The position numbers and the translations under genes are program-made. From Rhinopomastus cyanomelas (lineage: Eukaryota > Chordata > Aves > Bucerotiformes > Rhinopomastidae): DNA of 64,000 nt. The DNA lies in assembly GCA_013400115.1 (NCBI GenBank), contig VXBP01004466.1, positions 1-64,000 on the forward strand, read 5' to 3'. The notes beneath the pieces were generated by a model that saw only the letters and a list, made by a program, of their open reading frames with translations, did no database searches and was not told the origin of the DNA. This document shows positions 34,882 to 44,241 of this stretch, piece by piece (within the stretch, counting starts at the first letter, position 1; each line of letters opens with the position of its first letter).

Positions 34882-34947
34882 GTTTCCCCAAACAGAACAT
34901 CCACAGCCCTCTCAGTGAGCCCAGAGCAAGGTGTTCTGTACATACAC
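34882..34947 (+). repeat. Copy B of a 53-bp direct repeat, just upstream of SPHK1
   Basis: Perfect duplicate of 32374-32426 in the same orientation, 2.5 kb away. It ends about 275 bp before the SPHK1 start codon used here. Confidence 0.9.
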
Positions 34948-34959
34948 AGTCACCCCTCG

Positions 34960-35221
34960 TCGTTCCGGCAAAGCCCTGCAGCGCCCGCACAGCCCCGGGA
35001 CTCCCCAGTCCGGGGCGGCGCTTGGAGCCAGAGAGGCGGGCAGCGGGGCGGGGGGCTCTGGGCAGCCCCGGGACGGGGTGGGAGGGTCAGGGGTGAAGTT
35101 TTTATGAATGGGGCGGCCCCGGACTGCCATTGCCGGGCGGCGCGGCGGGTGTCAGCAGCGAGCAGCGGCGGGCGGCGCTCCCGGTGCCGCTGCCGTTCCC
35201 ACTGCCGTTCCCGTTCCGCCT
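34960..35221 (+). promoter_or_regulatory. SPHK1: CpG-rich SPHK1 promoter and 5' UTR
   Basis: CpG-dense, TATA-less sequence with a perfect Sp1-type GC box, GGGGCGGGG (35045-35053). The transcription start cannot be fixed from sequence. An in-frame stop (35105-35107) is followed directly by an ATG at 35108, which would add 38 residues to the start chosen here. Confidence 0.65.
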
Positions 35222-35672
35222 ATGGCCGCCGGCCGCCGCGCTCCCCCGGAGCCCGGGGGGGGCCCGGTGTTACTTCAAGGAATCTTCGGTGCGGGACCCT
35301 CTCCCAGTGCCGCCTCCTGTTCTCTGGCTTTAACGGCCCGGGAGCTGCAGGTGAGGCGTGCCGGCGGCTCCTCCGGGGGTTCGGCCGGCAGCGGCGGCTC
35401 CTCCGGTTGCTCGGGTTGTCCCGACGCCTCTCTCCGGCTGAGCGACTGCGTGGGCTCCATCGCCTTCCCCGCCGCTCCCCCGCCCGCCGCCTGCTTCTCG
35501 GTAGTGTGTTACCCGCTCCGCGGGCCGCGCTGGGGATCGCCCGCCCGGCAGCGCCTGGAACGGACCTTCCGCGTCTGCCTCGACCCCGACGCCGAGAGCA
35601 ACCTGCGCATCGCCCAGGCCTGGAGCCGTCGGATCCGGGAGCTCTCCGTGCCCGACGTGCCCGCGCACGACC
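35222..35672 (+). CDS. SPHK1: SPHK1 exon 1, coding N-terminal domain
   Basis: 150 codons plus one base; donor GACC|GTGAGT. It is rich in Gly, Ser and Ala around residues 48-65. The end (RTFRVCLDPDAESNLRIAQ, AWSRRIREL) resembles the SPHK2 segment before its kinase core. Confidence 0.85.
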
Positions 35673-38600
35673 GTGAGTACCGGCTTGCGCCCCCCCCCGC
35701 GCGGTAGTCCCCCCCCCCCNCCCCCCACAGCGCGATAGTCCCCTCCCCCCGCCCCGGGGTGGGGAGGGACGGGGCGCGGGATTAGCCCTGTCCTGCCGCG
35801 GGGCTGGGGTTGCTAGGGGTGTGGAGGACCCCTTCGCTTTCCATCGCCCGTCCTCATGTGGGACAGCTGGCCCCGCGAGGCGTCCGGAAGCTCTCTGCGG
35901 GGGTCAGACCCTGAAGGGATCGGTGGGAGTCGGAGGAACACGGGACGGAGCCGCAGGGTCATCTGGACGCCCTCCTCACCCCGCCTCGAGCTGTGGGGGT
36001 GTTAAGGATATCCCTGTGCGCAACCCCGGGAGGGGTTTCTGCCCCTTTCGCCCTTAAATCGCAGGGACTGAGGGGGATGTGGCTGTACCCTGGGGACCCT
36101 TGGCACGGCCCCCTCCCCAGTACCTTGAGCCGATAACGAGCAAAGCCTCAAAGGGCAGCACGAACCGAGGGGAAAAGGGTGCGCGTAGCTGACTCAGGCA
36201 GGAGCAGAGCCAGGCACCGACCCCGGCAGGTCCCGGCCATCACTTGGGAGCCAGCGAATCCCCCAGAGACACCCCCGCCAACACACACACACACTTCGGA
36301 GTGCCAGGGCAGCTCGGAGGGGCCCGGGGGTCAGTTCACTCCCCTCACCCCGGAGAGCTGGCACGGGTTCAAAGGGCAGTGGCTGGCTCGGGAGCTACAA
36401 TCTCCCCCGGTCCCCACAGCCGAGTAGGGCTGGCATTGCTGTGAGCATCAGAGATTCAATTATATGCACTACTTCATTTATTTGACTGTCCAGTCGCACT
36501 GATCAGACTTGGAAATTAAGAGGCATGCGGTTAGAGGGATCCTGTCAAATCACATTTAGCCCAGATCTCTCTGCTCAGCTTGGGAAATGCAGCTTTTTTA
36601 CATGACCTGCAGCTACACAACAACTTGCTGCTACTCTTCCCGAAGAATGATAATAAAAGGAAAAGAAAAAAAAAAAACCACCAGGGTGAGGGCTAAACCA
36701 GCTCCTCAGCTCCATTTCCAACCCCAGCTGTGCAGCTCTACATCTCCAGACCTTCACAAACCTTTGGCCTCTTGGCAGGTGGTGCGAGGTGCTGGGGCAG
36801 GAGCAGCTCACAGCATGGCTGGGGCCTTGAGGGAGTCTGGTACAGGACGATGAGAGGAGGTGATGCGGGATTTTGTGGTTATTTTGGTAGTAGAAGGCCA
36901 GCAGGATTTGCAAACCTCCTCCCCAGTTCGAGACAGAGCTGCTGGTGTCCTTCACCACGCCCTGCCCTCACACCCCTGCCCTGCCCTCACACCCCTCCTC
37001 GTGAGCCAGTGTCAAGGCCTGTGTGGGATAGATAAGGGAGGCTGTGCAGGGCAATCCTGACACCCTGTCCTGGGGAGCCACCAGGGAACCTGTCTTTCTG
37101 TGGTCTCAGTTCCAGTGTCCCCTGGGATAAAAACCCTGTGGAGAGCTGCAGCAGAGAACAAACTTCTCCCTCCTTATTTCACCCCAGGGGAGAATAAAAG
37201 TGTCCCAGTCTGCCCCAGCCTTACACCAGCTGGGTCACCAGCCCTGTCCCTTGCCAGCCTGGCATGCTTGTCCCTTGTGTTCAGAGAGGAAGGATGTGGG
37301 ACATGAGGGAAGAACTGGGGCTGCTGATGGGATCATGGTAGCTTGGGCCTAGCTTGAACATGACCAGCACACGTGTCACACGGGGGGATGTGGGCAGCAG
37401 GGCAAGAGCAAGGTTTGTGCTCTGGCAGCAGCTGGTGCCCCTTCCTCCTGCTGACTCAGTGTCTGCTCTTCTGGCTTTGAGCTTCAGAGTGACCGCACTG
37501 TGCTGGGAAGTGGCTGAGCCTGGCTGAGATGCTGGAGTTGCGCAAGGGACAGGGATATTGCTGGAATCTGTCCCCCCTCGCCTGGGCATCACTGCTGCTG
37601 GGCTCCAGCAGCCTCCACAGGAGCCCAGGCTGAGCCCAGCAGTCTGTCCCTGGTGATGGAGATGATGTCCCTCAGTGCCCCAAGCCAAGAAGTGGGTTCT
37701 TAGGGTCTCTACTGTACTCCACCCCCCAGCCCAGCAGAGCCATAGGCAGCACCCAGGGGTCCAGGCAGGGATCTGAGGCTAGACTTGGCTGCAGCTCTGT
37801 GTGTGTCAGCAACAATGGGGCTGATCAGAGGCACTCTAACAGCTCTTCAGCAACTCTGTTTAGGTTCTTGAAGTATCTCATGCTCTTGCTTTGCATCCTC
37901 CAAGGTTGGGGGCAAAAAAAAGCCCCCCTCACCTGCGGCATGAGCACAAATCCTATGTCCTTGGGAGGTTTGACCGTCCTGGGTGCTCATCTGGTTTTGC
38001 TTTTAGGGAATTTAGTGCCAGTTGTAACTGGGGACAGGCCAGGGGAGTGCTGCCCATTATCCCTGACCTGAGCTGGAGTGGCCTCTGCTCATGACACTTC
38101 ACTACTGTCCCCAAGGATAGCTGGTCCCCTCGAGTCTTGCTGCTCACTGTTAGCAGGAGGGCGGGGGACAGGTGGTGACTTCCCCCAGCCCTGGGTTACA
38201 GCGGGGATTGCCCAGAGGCAGAGCCTGGATGCAGGGCTCTGGGTCTCACAGATGGACCTTTGCTGGGGCTTGGTGGCAAGTCCCAGGCAGCTGGTCTGGG
38301 GACAAGGAGGTGGCCTGGAAGGTGACAGCCTCAGCTGCTCATTTCCAGGAGCAGAAAAACAACCCAATGGTATGAAACTCAGCAGAGGCCTATGTGCCCC
38401 CCCAGGGCTGGGCACAGCCTTAGGATGCACCAGGCACATCTCCCCATGGAGCTCTGCCAGCCAGCAGGGGAGTCCTGGAATGGCTGTGACCAGTGTGATG
38501 CCAGGTGTCACACTGGGGAGGTGGCACATGTGGGGACCTCCATCAGCCTGAGCTTCCCTCTCCCCATGTCTGTCCCTGGGCTAGATTTTAACTGTAAAAC

Positions 38601-41600
38601 TTTATCCATGTGTTCCAACAGCTGGAACCAAAGTGCAGACAAGGCAGGGTAAGCCCTAGCTCTCCCTGTCCGGGGTTACAGGGACTTCCCAGCTCAGAAC
38701 AGTGCTGGTGAGTATCAGCTTTGGTGACTCAGCTCCTGATGGAGCAGCTTTTCCTGCTGAGTCAGCAGACACAGCCCCTACACTGTCCCACACAGCCCCT
38801 GTGCTTGGCTGGGGCCCCACTACCTTCCTTGGGGCCAGAGCTCAGTTTAAGGGGCCCAGATCTAGTGGTGAAACTGCCCATCCTCCCCCCAAATCAGCTT
38901 CACTCTGTGTGGCCTGGGCTTTCCAGGGCTGCTGGAGAGCACTAGGCACATGTTGGAGCTCAGGGGGCCTGGGCAGCACCCAGGGTCCTGCCCTCCAACA
39001 TCTTGCAGCTCCTCTTGGGGCCATCAGCCCAGGCTCACCCCATCCACCCATGCAGGGACCACTGGGCTTAGGGAGCCTGCAAGAGGGCAGAGGGATGTGG
39101 ACTCTTGCCAGGCTTGTAATTCCAGCCCAGCCAGGGCCTCCACACAAGAAACCTGAGCCCTGTGGGGAGCAGGGGAGGCAGAAGTGTCCATCTGTCGGTG
39201 CAGGTGTCTGTCCTGGCCTCACTCCATCTGAGGTGGATGTGGGGGATTGGGGCCTCTAGTCCCCCATGTGCTCTCTATGCTGTGGGGGATGAGCTTAGTC
39301 ATGAGGGTTCAGCAGGGACAACTCTCAGTGTTTGGAACCCCTGGGGATATTGGATTTTCCTTTTACTTCTACTTTCCTTTCCTGGACGTGTCCCAAAGCA
39401 CAGTGCTGGCTGCTCAGGGATGCTCCGTGCTGCTCTAGTATCGCTGCGGGGTCTGGCTTTGGTGTCAAACATCTCTGTCAGTAGCGGAAGAACTCGCGAT
39501 GAGACACCCATGTTGTGAGTTCGCCACCTCCTTCAATCCCTGCTCCCCTTCCAGCCTTCAAAGCTTCTGGGGTTTGGTTGCTATAGCTTGAGAAGTCCTC
39601 CCTGGGCATCCCCAGCACCCTGAGCCCAGTGTTCCCCCTCCCAGGTGACAGCTATGGGGTGCTGCCGTGGCCCTGCCGTGCGCTGGTGCTGCTGAACCCA
39701 CAGAGCGGTGCTGGCCGGGCGCGTGAGGACTTCCAGGCAGTGGTGCAGCCCATGCTGGCTGAGGCTGAAATCACCACCACCATCTTCATCACTGGTGAGT
39801 CCACAGGCAGCTCCTGATGCTCTTCCTCTTCTTCCTGGGGTCCTCCCTGGATGCTGCTGTCCTGGGATGGGCATCTCTAAGGGCTTCATCCCCCTTGTCA
39901 CCACTGCTCCCGCGGGGCTGGTGTGGATCAGGTGATGGGTGGGCAGAAGAGTGTGTGAAGGGACACGACTACACGCAGTAGGGCTGACCGTTGCACCCCT
40001 TTCTGGGCTCCTTGTGGGGACAGTGGGGGCTGGGGTCACTGTCTGGGGTGTGGCACAGGATGTAGGGTGATTGATTCTCTCCACTTTCCCCTACAGAAAG
40101 ACCCCACCATGCACACGAGAAGGTGCGGGATGAGGACCTGTCACAGTGGGACACACTGGTGGTCATGTCGGGGGATGGGTTGCTCTATGAGGTGAGTGGC
40201 ACTGTGGGGCATCTCCCTGCCTGGGGTGGGCAGAGAGCTGGGAGAAAAGGGCACCTAGGGTGCCTGGCACAGGGGCTGAGCTTTGAAACATGAAGATAGG
40301 CAGGGAACAGCAGTGGAGTTGTGGCACCTAGTTTGGAGCAAAACAGAGTGGCCTTGGCCTTGGAACTGCCTGGTCTGGGCTCTGCACACCTGGGCTGGGC
40401 AGCAGACACTGGGTGCCCTGCTGGACTCTGGGTGCCAGCAGCTTCTTCCATCCCTACAGGTGGTAAACGGACTCATGGAACGGCCAGACTGGGAAGATGC
40501 CATGAAGAAGCCACTGTGTATCCTGCCAGGGGGCTCTGGGAATGCTCTGGCTGCCTCCATCAACTACTATGCAGGGTGAGTCCTGATCCTGTGGGGTACC
40601 TACTGCTGGTGCCACACTGGCCAGCACATGGGACTGTGTTGGCACTGAGGTGGGGGAAGTGAAAGGCTGTGCATGGCTCTAGCACAGGGAAAGGATGCTG
40701 GGGCCCACCTCTCCCTCTCCAGGCTGGTTTATCCTTCCTACCCCCAGCAAACCCTCCCAGCAGCTGTCCCTGAGGGACACTGTCACCTGGCTGGGAAATG
40801 TCCCAGCTGTGATGCAGAGATGAGGGATGCTGGGACAGCAGAGAAGCCTCAAGCTGGGTCCAACCCAAATTCACCCCTTTCCATCCCTCACAGCAACGAC
40901 CATGTTGCCAAGAAGAAGCTGCTGCTGAACTGCACCTTCATCCTGTGCAAGAGGCTGTACACGCAGATGGACCTGGTGTCACTGAGCACAGCCTCTGGCA
41001 AACGCCTCTTTTCCTTCCTCAGCTTCGGCTGGGGCTTCATCTCAGACGTGGACATTGACAGTGAGAAGTACCGCCGGCTGGGCAATGCCCGCTTCACTCT
41101 GGGCACCCTGCAGTGCCTGGCCAAGCTGCGGGTGTACCAGGGCCGCCTCTCCTACCTGCCCCTCCTCTCTGAGCAGGGCACATCCTTGGCACCCAGAGAC
41201 CCACAGGCACCCATCACCAATGGCCAGGCTGGCCACATCATGCCACTGGCAGGGACGGAAGCAGCTGGGTCTCTGCCCAGCGACTCTCTGCTGGTGCCAC
41301 TGAGTCAGCCAGTGCCAGCACACTGGACAGTGGTCCCTGAGGAGGAGTTTGTCACTGTCTATGCCATCTACCAGTCCCACCTGGGCACCAACCTGCTGAT
41401 GGCCCCGGCAGCCCAGCTGCACGATGGTTGCATCCACCTCTTCTACCTGAAGGCTGGCATCAGCCGCGTGGCTGTGCTGAAGATCTTCCTTGCCATGGCC
41501 AGGGGGACCCACCTGGACTTGAACTGTCCCCACCTGCGCTACGTCCGCGTCCGGGCTTTCCGCCTGGAGCCCCGGGTGGCTGCAGGCATCATGACAGTGG

Positions 41601-41677
41601 ATGGTGAGGCGCTGGCCTGTGAGCCCATACAAGGCCAGATCCACGGCCGCCTCTGCCGCATCCTCTGTGGCTCCTGA
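35222..41677 (+). CDS. SPHK1: SPHK1, sphingosine kinase 1; five coding exons
   Basis: SPHK1 phosphorylates sphingosine to sphingosine-1-phosphate with ATP. Exons of 451, 150, 95, 116 and 784 bp splice in phase into 531 residues. The diacylglycerol-kinase-type catalytic core has LVLLNP (about residue 164), SGDGLLYEV with catalytic Asp near 227, GGSGNALA (256-263) and the lipid-site DVDIDSEKYRRLG. Exon 1 encodes about 150 extra N-terminal residues that resemble the N-terminal domain of SPHK2; mammalian SPHK1 lacks them. The protein ends soon after the last catalytic segment, without the mammalian proline/glutamate tail. Position between PRPSAP1 and UBE2O supports SPHK1 over SPHK2. The start is 35222 or 35108 in the same frame; neither has a strong Kozak context. 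Confidence 0.94.
35673..39644 (+). other. SPHK1 intron 1
   Basis: About 4.0 kb. It begins with a C-rich stretch containing an undetermined base (35720). It also has a short tandem duplication at about 36960-36992 and a short CA run near 36283. No additional exon or repeat family was recognised. Confidence 0.6.
39645..39794 (+). CDS. SPHK1: SPHK1 exon 2
   Basis: 150 bp from DSYGVLPWPCRALVLLNP to IFIT. Acceptor cccag|GTGAC, donor ACTG|GTGAGT. It has no in-frame ATG before the LVLLNP motif, so translation must start upstream. Confidence 0.97.
40097..40191 (+). CDS. SPHK1: SPHK1 exon 3
   Basis: 95 bp encoding ERPHHAHEKVRDEDLSQW and the ATP-binding SGDG motif. Acceptor tacag|AAAG, donor GAG|GTGAGT. 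Confidence 0.97.
40460..40575 (+). CDS. SPHK1: SPHK1 exon 4
   Basis: 116 bp encoding VVNGLMERPDWEDAMKK and the glycine-rich GGSGNALAAS loop. Acceptor tacag|GTGG, donor GCAGG|GTGAGT. Confidence 0.97.
40894..41677 (+). CDS. SPHK1: SPHK1 exon 5 (terminal)
   Basis: 784 bp ending in TGA. Encodes the lipid-binding half of the kinase, a variable loop (about residues 360-400 by estimate) and the C-terminus ...RLCRILCGS. Acceptor cacag|CAACG. Confidence 0.97.
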
Positions 41678-42170
41678 GCAGCTAGGTTTGCCCCCCACCA
41701 TGGCCCTGAGCTGCCGGCACAGCCCAGCACGAAGGTGGTAGAGCCTTCCTCCCACTCAGGAACCTCCTCCTCCGACAGCAATAGTTCTTGGGGACTGCAG
41801 GTGCTTGTCCCCTCACTTCCCCCCATGTCTAGCTTTACCCCTCGGGACAGCCGCCAGCACTGTCCCAAAAATGAGCCACGAGCCACATCAGGTACTTGGT
41901 GCTGGTGAGACACCGGCGTGTTCTGTCCCTGTACGATGTCCTAGCTCCGGGTGGCTGCGCTGGCACAGCCCCGTCCCATCCTGTCTCAGATGCACAGAGG
42001 GGCAGTTCCCATGCCCCCACTGTGGAGCCAGTGCCACCTCCCCAGGGATGATCAGGACCAAGATACAGAGTACAAGAAATCAACTTTTTTAAGAATGTTT
42101 CTACCCAAAGCTTCATGTAGAAGCAGAGTTTATTCTTGTGAGAAATGCAATAAAGATCTAGTGTTTGCAA
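41678..42170 (+). other. SPHK1: SPHK1 3' untranslated region (inferred)
   Basis: Runs from the SPHK1 stop to just past the AATAAA at 42149-42154. No ORF of interest on the plus strand. Confidence 0.75.
42149..42154 (+). terminator. SPHK1: SPHK1 polyadenylation signal (AATAAA)
   Basis: Canonical hexamer about 470 bases past the stop, followed about 15 bases later by a genomic A14 run (42169-42182). The A run could cause internal-priming artefacts in oligo-dT cDNA. Confidence 0.8.
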
Positions 42171-42182
42171 AAAAAAAAAAAA

Positions 42183-44230
42183 TCCCCCCAGGTTTTAACT
42201 GGGAGCTCAAGGCTGTGGTGTTGTCACCCCAGCTGTACTCACACACTGCCTGTGGTCACCCCTCTACTCCCTGTCATTCTACCACAACCACCATCCTGGG
42301 GTCAGGACCAGCATGGAGAGATGGGCCAAGGAGATGCTCCCGGGGGACACTGTCTTAGAGGTAGGACATGGGGCATCACTGTCACCAAACTCAGTTTTTG
42401 GGGTGCACTGGTGCCTCCCCCCTCAGCCTCACACTGGAGTTGATCTGGTTTTGGGAAGTCAGCCCTACTGTGATGCTCTGGGGCATTTTTGGGAGGGTTC
42501 AGCACTTCCAAGGGAGGACAGGGAAGGGGCCACAGAAGCAGCTCAAGGAGGACATGGTTAGAACTAGCATTTGGTGTTTAGGAGCCCTACATGGAGCTCC
42601 CACACCCCATTTCCCAGTCAGCCCAGGGCCAGCTAGAATCCTGCAACCAGTCCCTGGCCCAGGCCTTGCTTGGGGAGGGTGGGTGGGATTGCTCAGCCTG
42701 TTTGGTATAAAATTGCAGTAATTAAGCCTCATTTGCAGCGCTCAAGTACAAGATGAGTAAACAGTAGTGGCTGTTTGCATTTATTCATCTGCAAACTATG
42801 CAATTAGGATTGCAGATCCCAGAAAGAAGAGCCCGATTGTTTCCCCCACCCTGCCCCTCAGCACCCTCTCTGCAGCTCTGGGAACCACCTCCCGAAAGAA
42901 AGTAGTTTCTCCTGAGGCACCGGGCCAGGGGCAAAAGCAGGGTCAGCGATGCTTTGCTGGCCTCCAGCCACATTGAGCAGCCTGAGGAGGCTGCAGGGAG
43001 AGCCTAAGGCAGGACTGTCCTTGGGGCTCTTGGCTGCCTGTGCCAAGCAAGACAATTCAGAGCTGAGCCCTTTAGGTCTGCAGCACCCCAAAGGCTCCTC
43101 AGAATCTTCTCCAGGGATGGCCACATTGCTCCTAGTAGCAGGTTGGTTGGGATCCCCCCTACTGTCTCCCAGCTTTTGCTGCACAAATCCCTTTCTTGTC
43201 CCAGCTGCCTGTCAGCCATCAGCTCCTCCTGTCATGGATCCTCCTGTGCAGCCCCTGGCACGTCAGGCCCAAGGGAAGGGGCAGAAACTGCCACCCCCAT
43301 CCTCAGAGGGCAGATGTTTAACTACTTGAGCAAAGCCCCAAGTCTCAGAAAATGGCTATTTCCACCCATCTCTGCCTGCCCCAGCATTCTCCATGGGGCC
43401 CAGGGAGGGTATCACAGCAATGCCCAGGCTGGAAAAGACCTTCAACAAGTCCAGCCACTAACCCAACACTGAGAAACTGACCAAACCACATCGCTAAGCA
43501 TTATGTCCACCCGACTCTCAAATACCTCCAGGTATGGGGACCAGAGGCACAGGCAGCCTACTCCAATGTTGCATAAACCCTTTCAGTAAAGTTCTTCCTA
43601 ATATCCAAACTAACCCTTTCCTGGCACAACTTGAGGCCATTCCTCCATGTCCTTGTGAGGGTTACACACCTCACAGCCCCCAGGAGGTCCTCAGTCCCAG
43701 CAGCCCCCACACATCTTCGCTGGCATCTCTTCACACACTTACCTGAACCCAGGGGCTGGGAAGTGGCACCAGGACTGAGCTGCCAGGCTGAGGTGGGCGG
43801 AGAGAGGGTGTCTGTGAAGGGTTTTGCTCTGCCCCAGGTCTGGCTCTATGTGCCAGCTGAGGCACCAGCCATGCTCTGGCACATGCCAGGCAGCCCATGT
43901 GCACCCCGTGCTAGCAGAAAGCTTAGAACAATCACAAAAAGAGACTGACAGATGCCCTGCAAGCCAGGTTTTAGGGAAGTAGTTTTATAGAACCCCATGG
44001 GCAGCCCCTCTGCCAGACCTGCCAGCTCTCTCCAGACTGGCAGCTGCCCTCTCTGTGCTGACAACTTCAGCCAGCGGGACCCCATCCAGCCCAGACCCTG
44101 GCACAGGGAAGTGGTGTCAGAGCAAGAGCCAAAATGCATGGCTCAAAATGAGTGGTGTGGGGCAGGGTGGGCAGGGAAGAAAGAGACAAGAGTCAGCAGT
44201 ACTCACAGAGGCAAAATTTAATGGCAAGTC
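42183..44230. other. Intergenic DNA between the convergent SPHK1 and UBE2O ends
   Basis: Contains an AT-rich block (about 42700-42850) with a 7-bp inverted repeat, and a CR1 fragment (43420-43690). No gene was recognised. Confidence 0.55.
43420..43690 (-). repeat. CR1 LINE 3' fragment
   Basis: Reverse-complement CR1: GGCTGGAAAAGACCTTCAAC, then AAATACCTCCAGGTATGGGG, AGTTCTTCCTAATATCCAAA and CTGGCACAACTTGAGGCCAT. Confidence 0.9.
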
Positions 44231-44241
44231 ATCTCCCCTCC

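Larger units (their letters stand above)
27860..34950. other. Intergenic region between the divergent PRPSAP1 and SPHK1 genes
   Basis: About 7 kb. It contains two CR1 fragments (28312-28625 and 33022-33310), a paired-ETS/GATA/E-box cluster (32703-32780), and one copy each of a 53-bp direct repeat (32374, 34882). Several GC-rich ORFs up to 227 codons have no recognisable protein features. Confidence 0.6.

Noticed and set aside
34846..35676. 276-codon plus-strand ORF overlapping SPHK1 exon 1 in another frame
   Set aside because: It sits in a CpG island where stops are rare. The translation is a low-complexity Arg/Pro/Ala stretch, and only the other frame splices in phase to the kinase exons.
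36620..36680. A-rich run near 36660 as a retrotransposon poly(A) tail
   Set aside because: No recognisable element body or target-site duplication on either side.
38702..39259. 185-codon plus-strand ORF in SPHK1 intron 1
   Set aside because: GC-rich intron sequence, with no phase-compatible splice use and no domain.
35222..41677. SPHK2 as identity of the kinase, because of the N-terminal domain
   Set aside because: The long proline-rich insertion of SPHK2 is absent from the catalytic region, core residues are closer to SPHK1, and the neighbours are those of SPHK1.
41042..41755. 237-codon minus-strand ORF
   Set aside because: Shadow of the GC-rich terminal exon of SPHK1.
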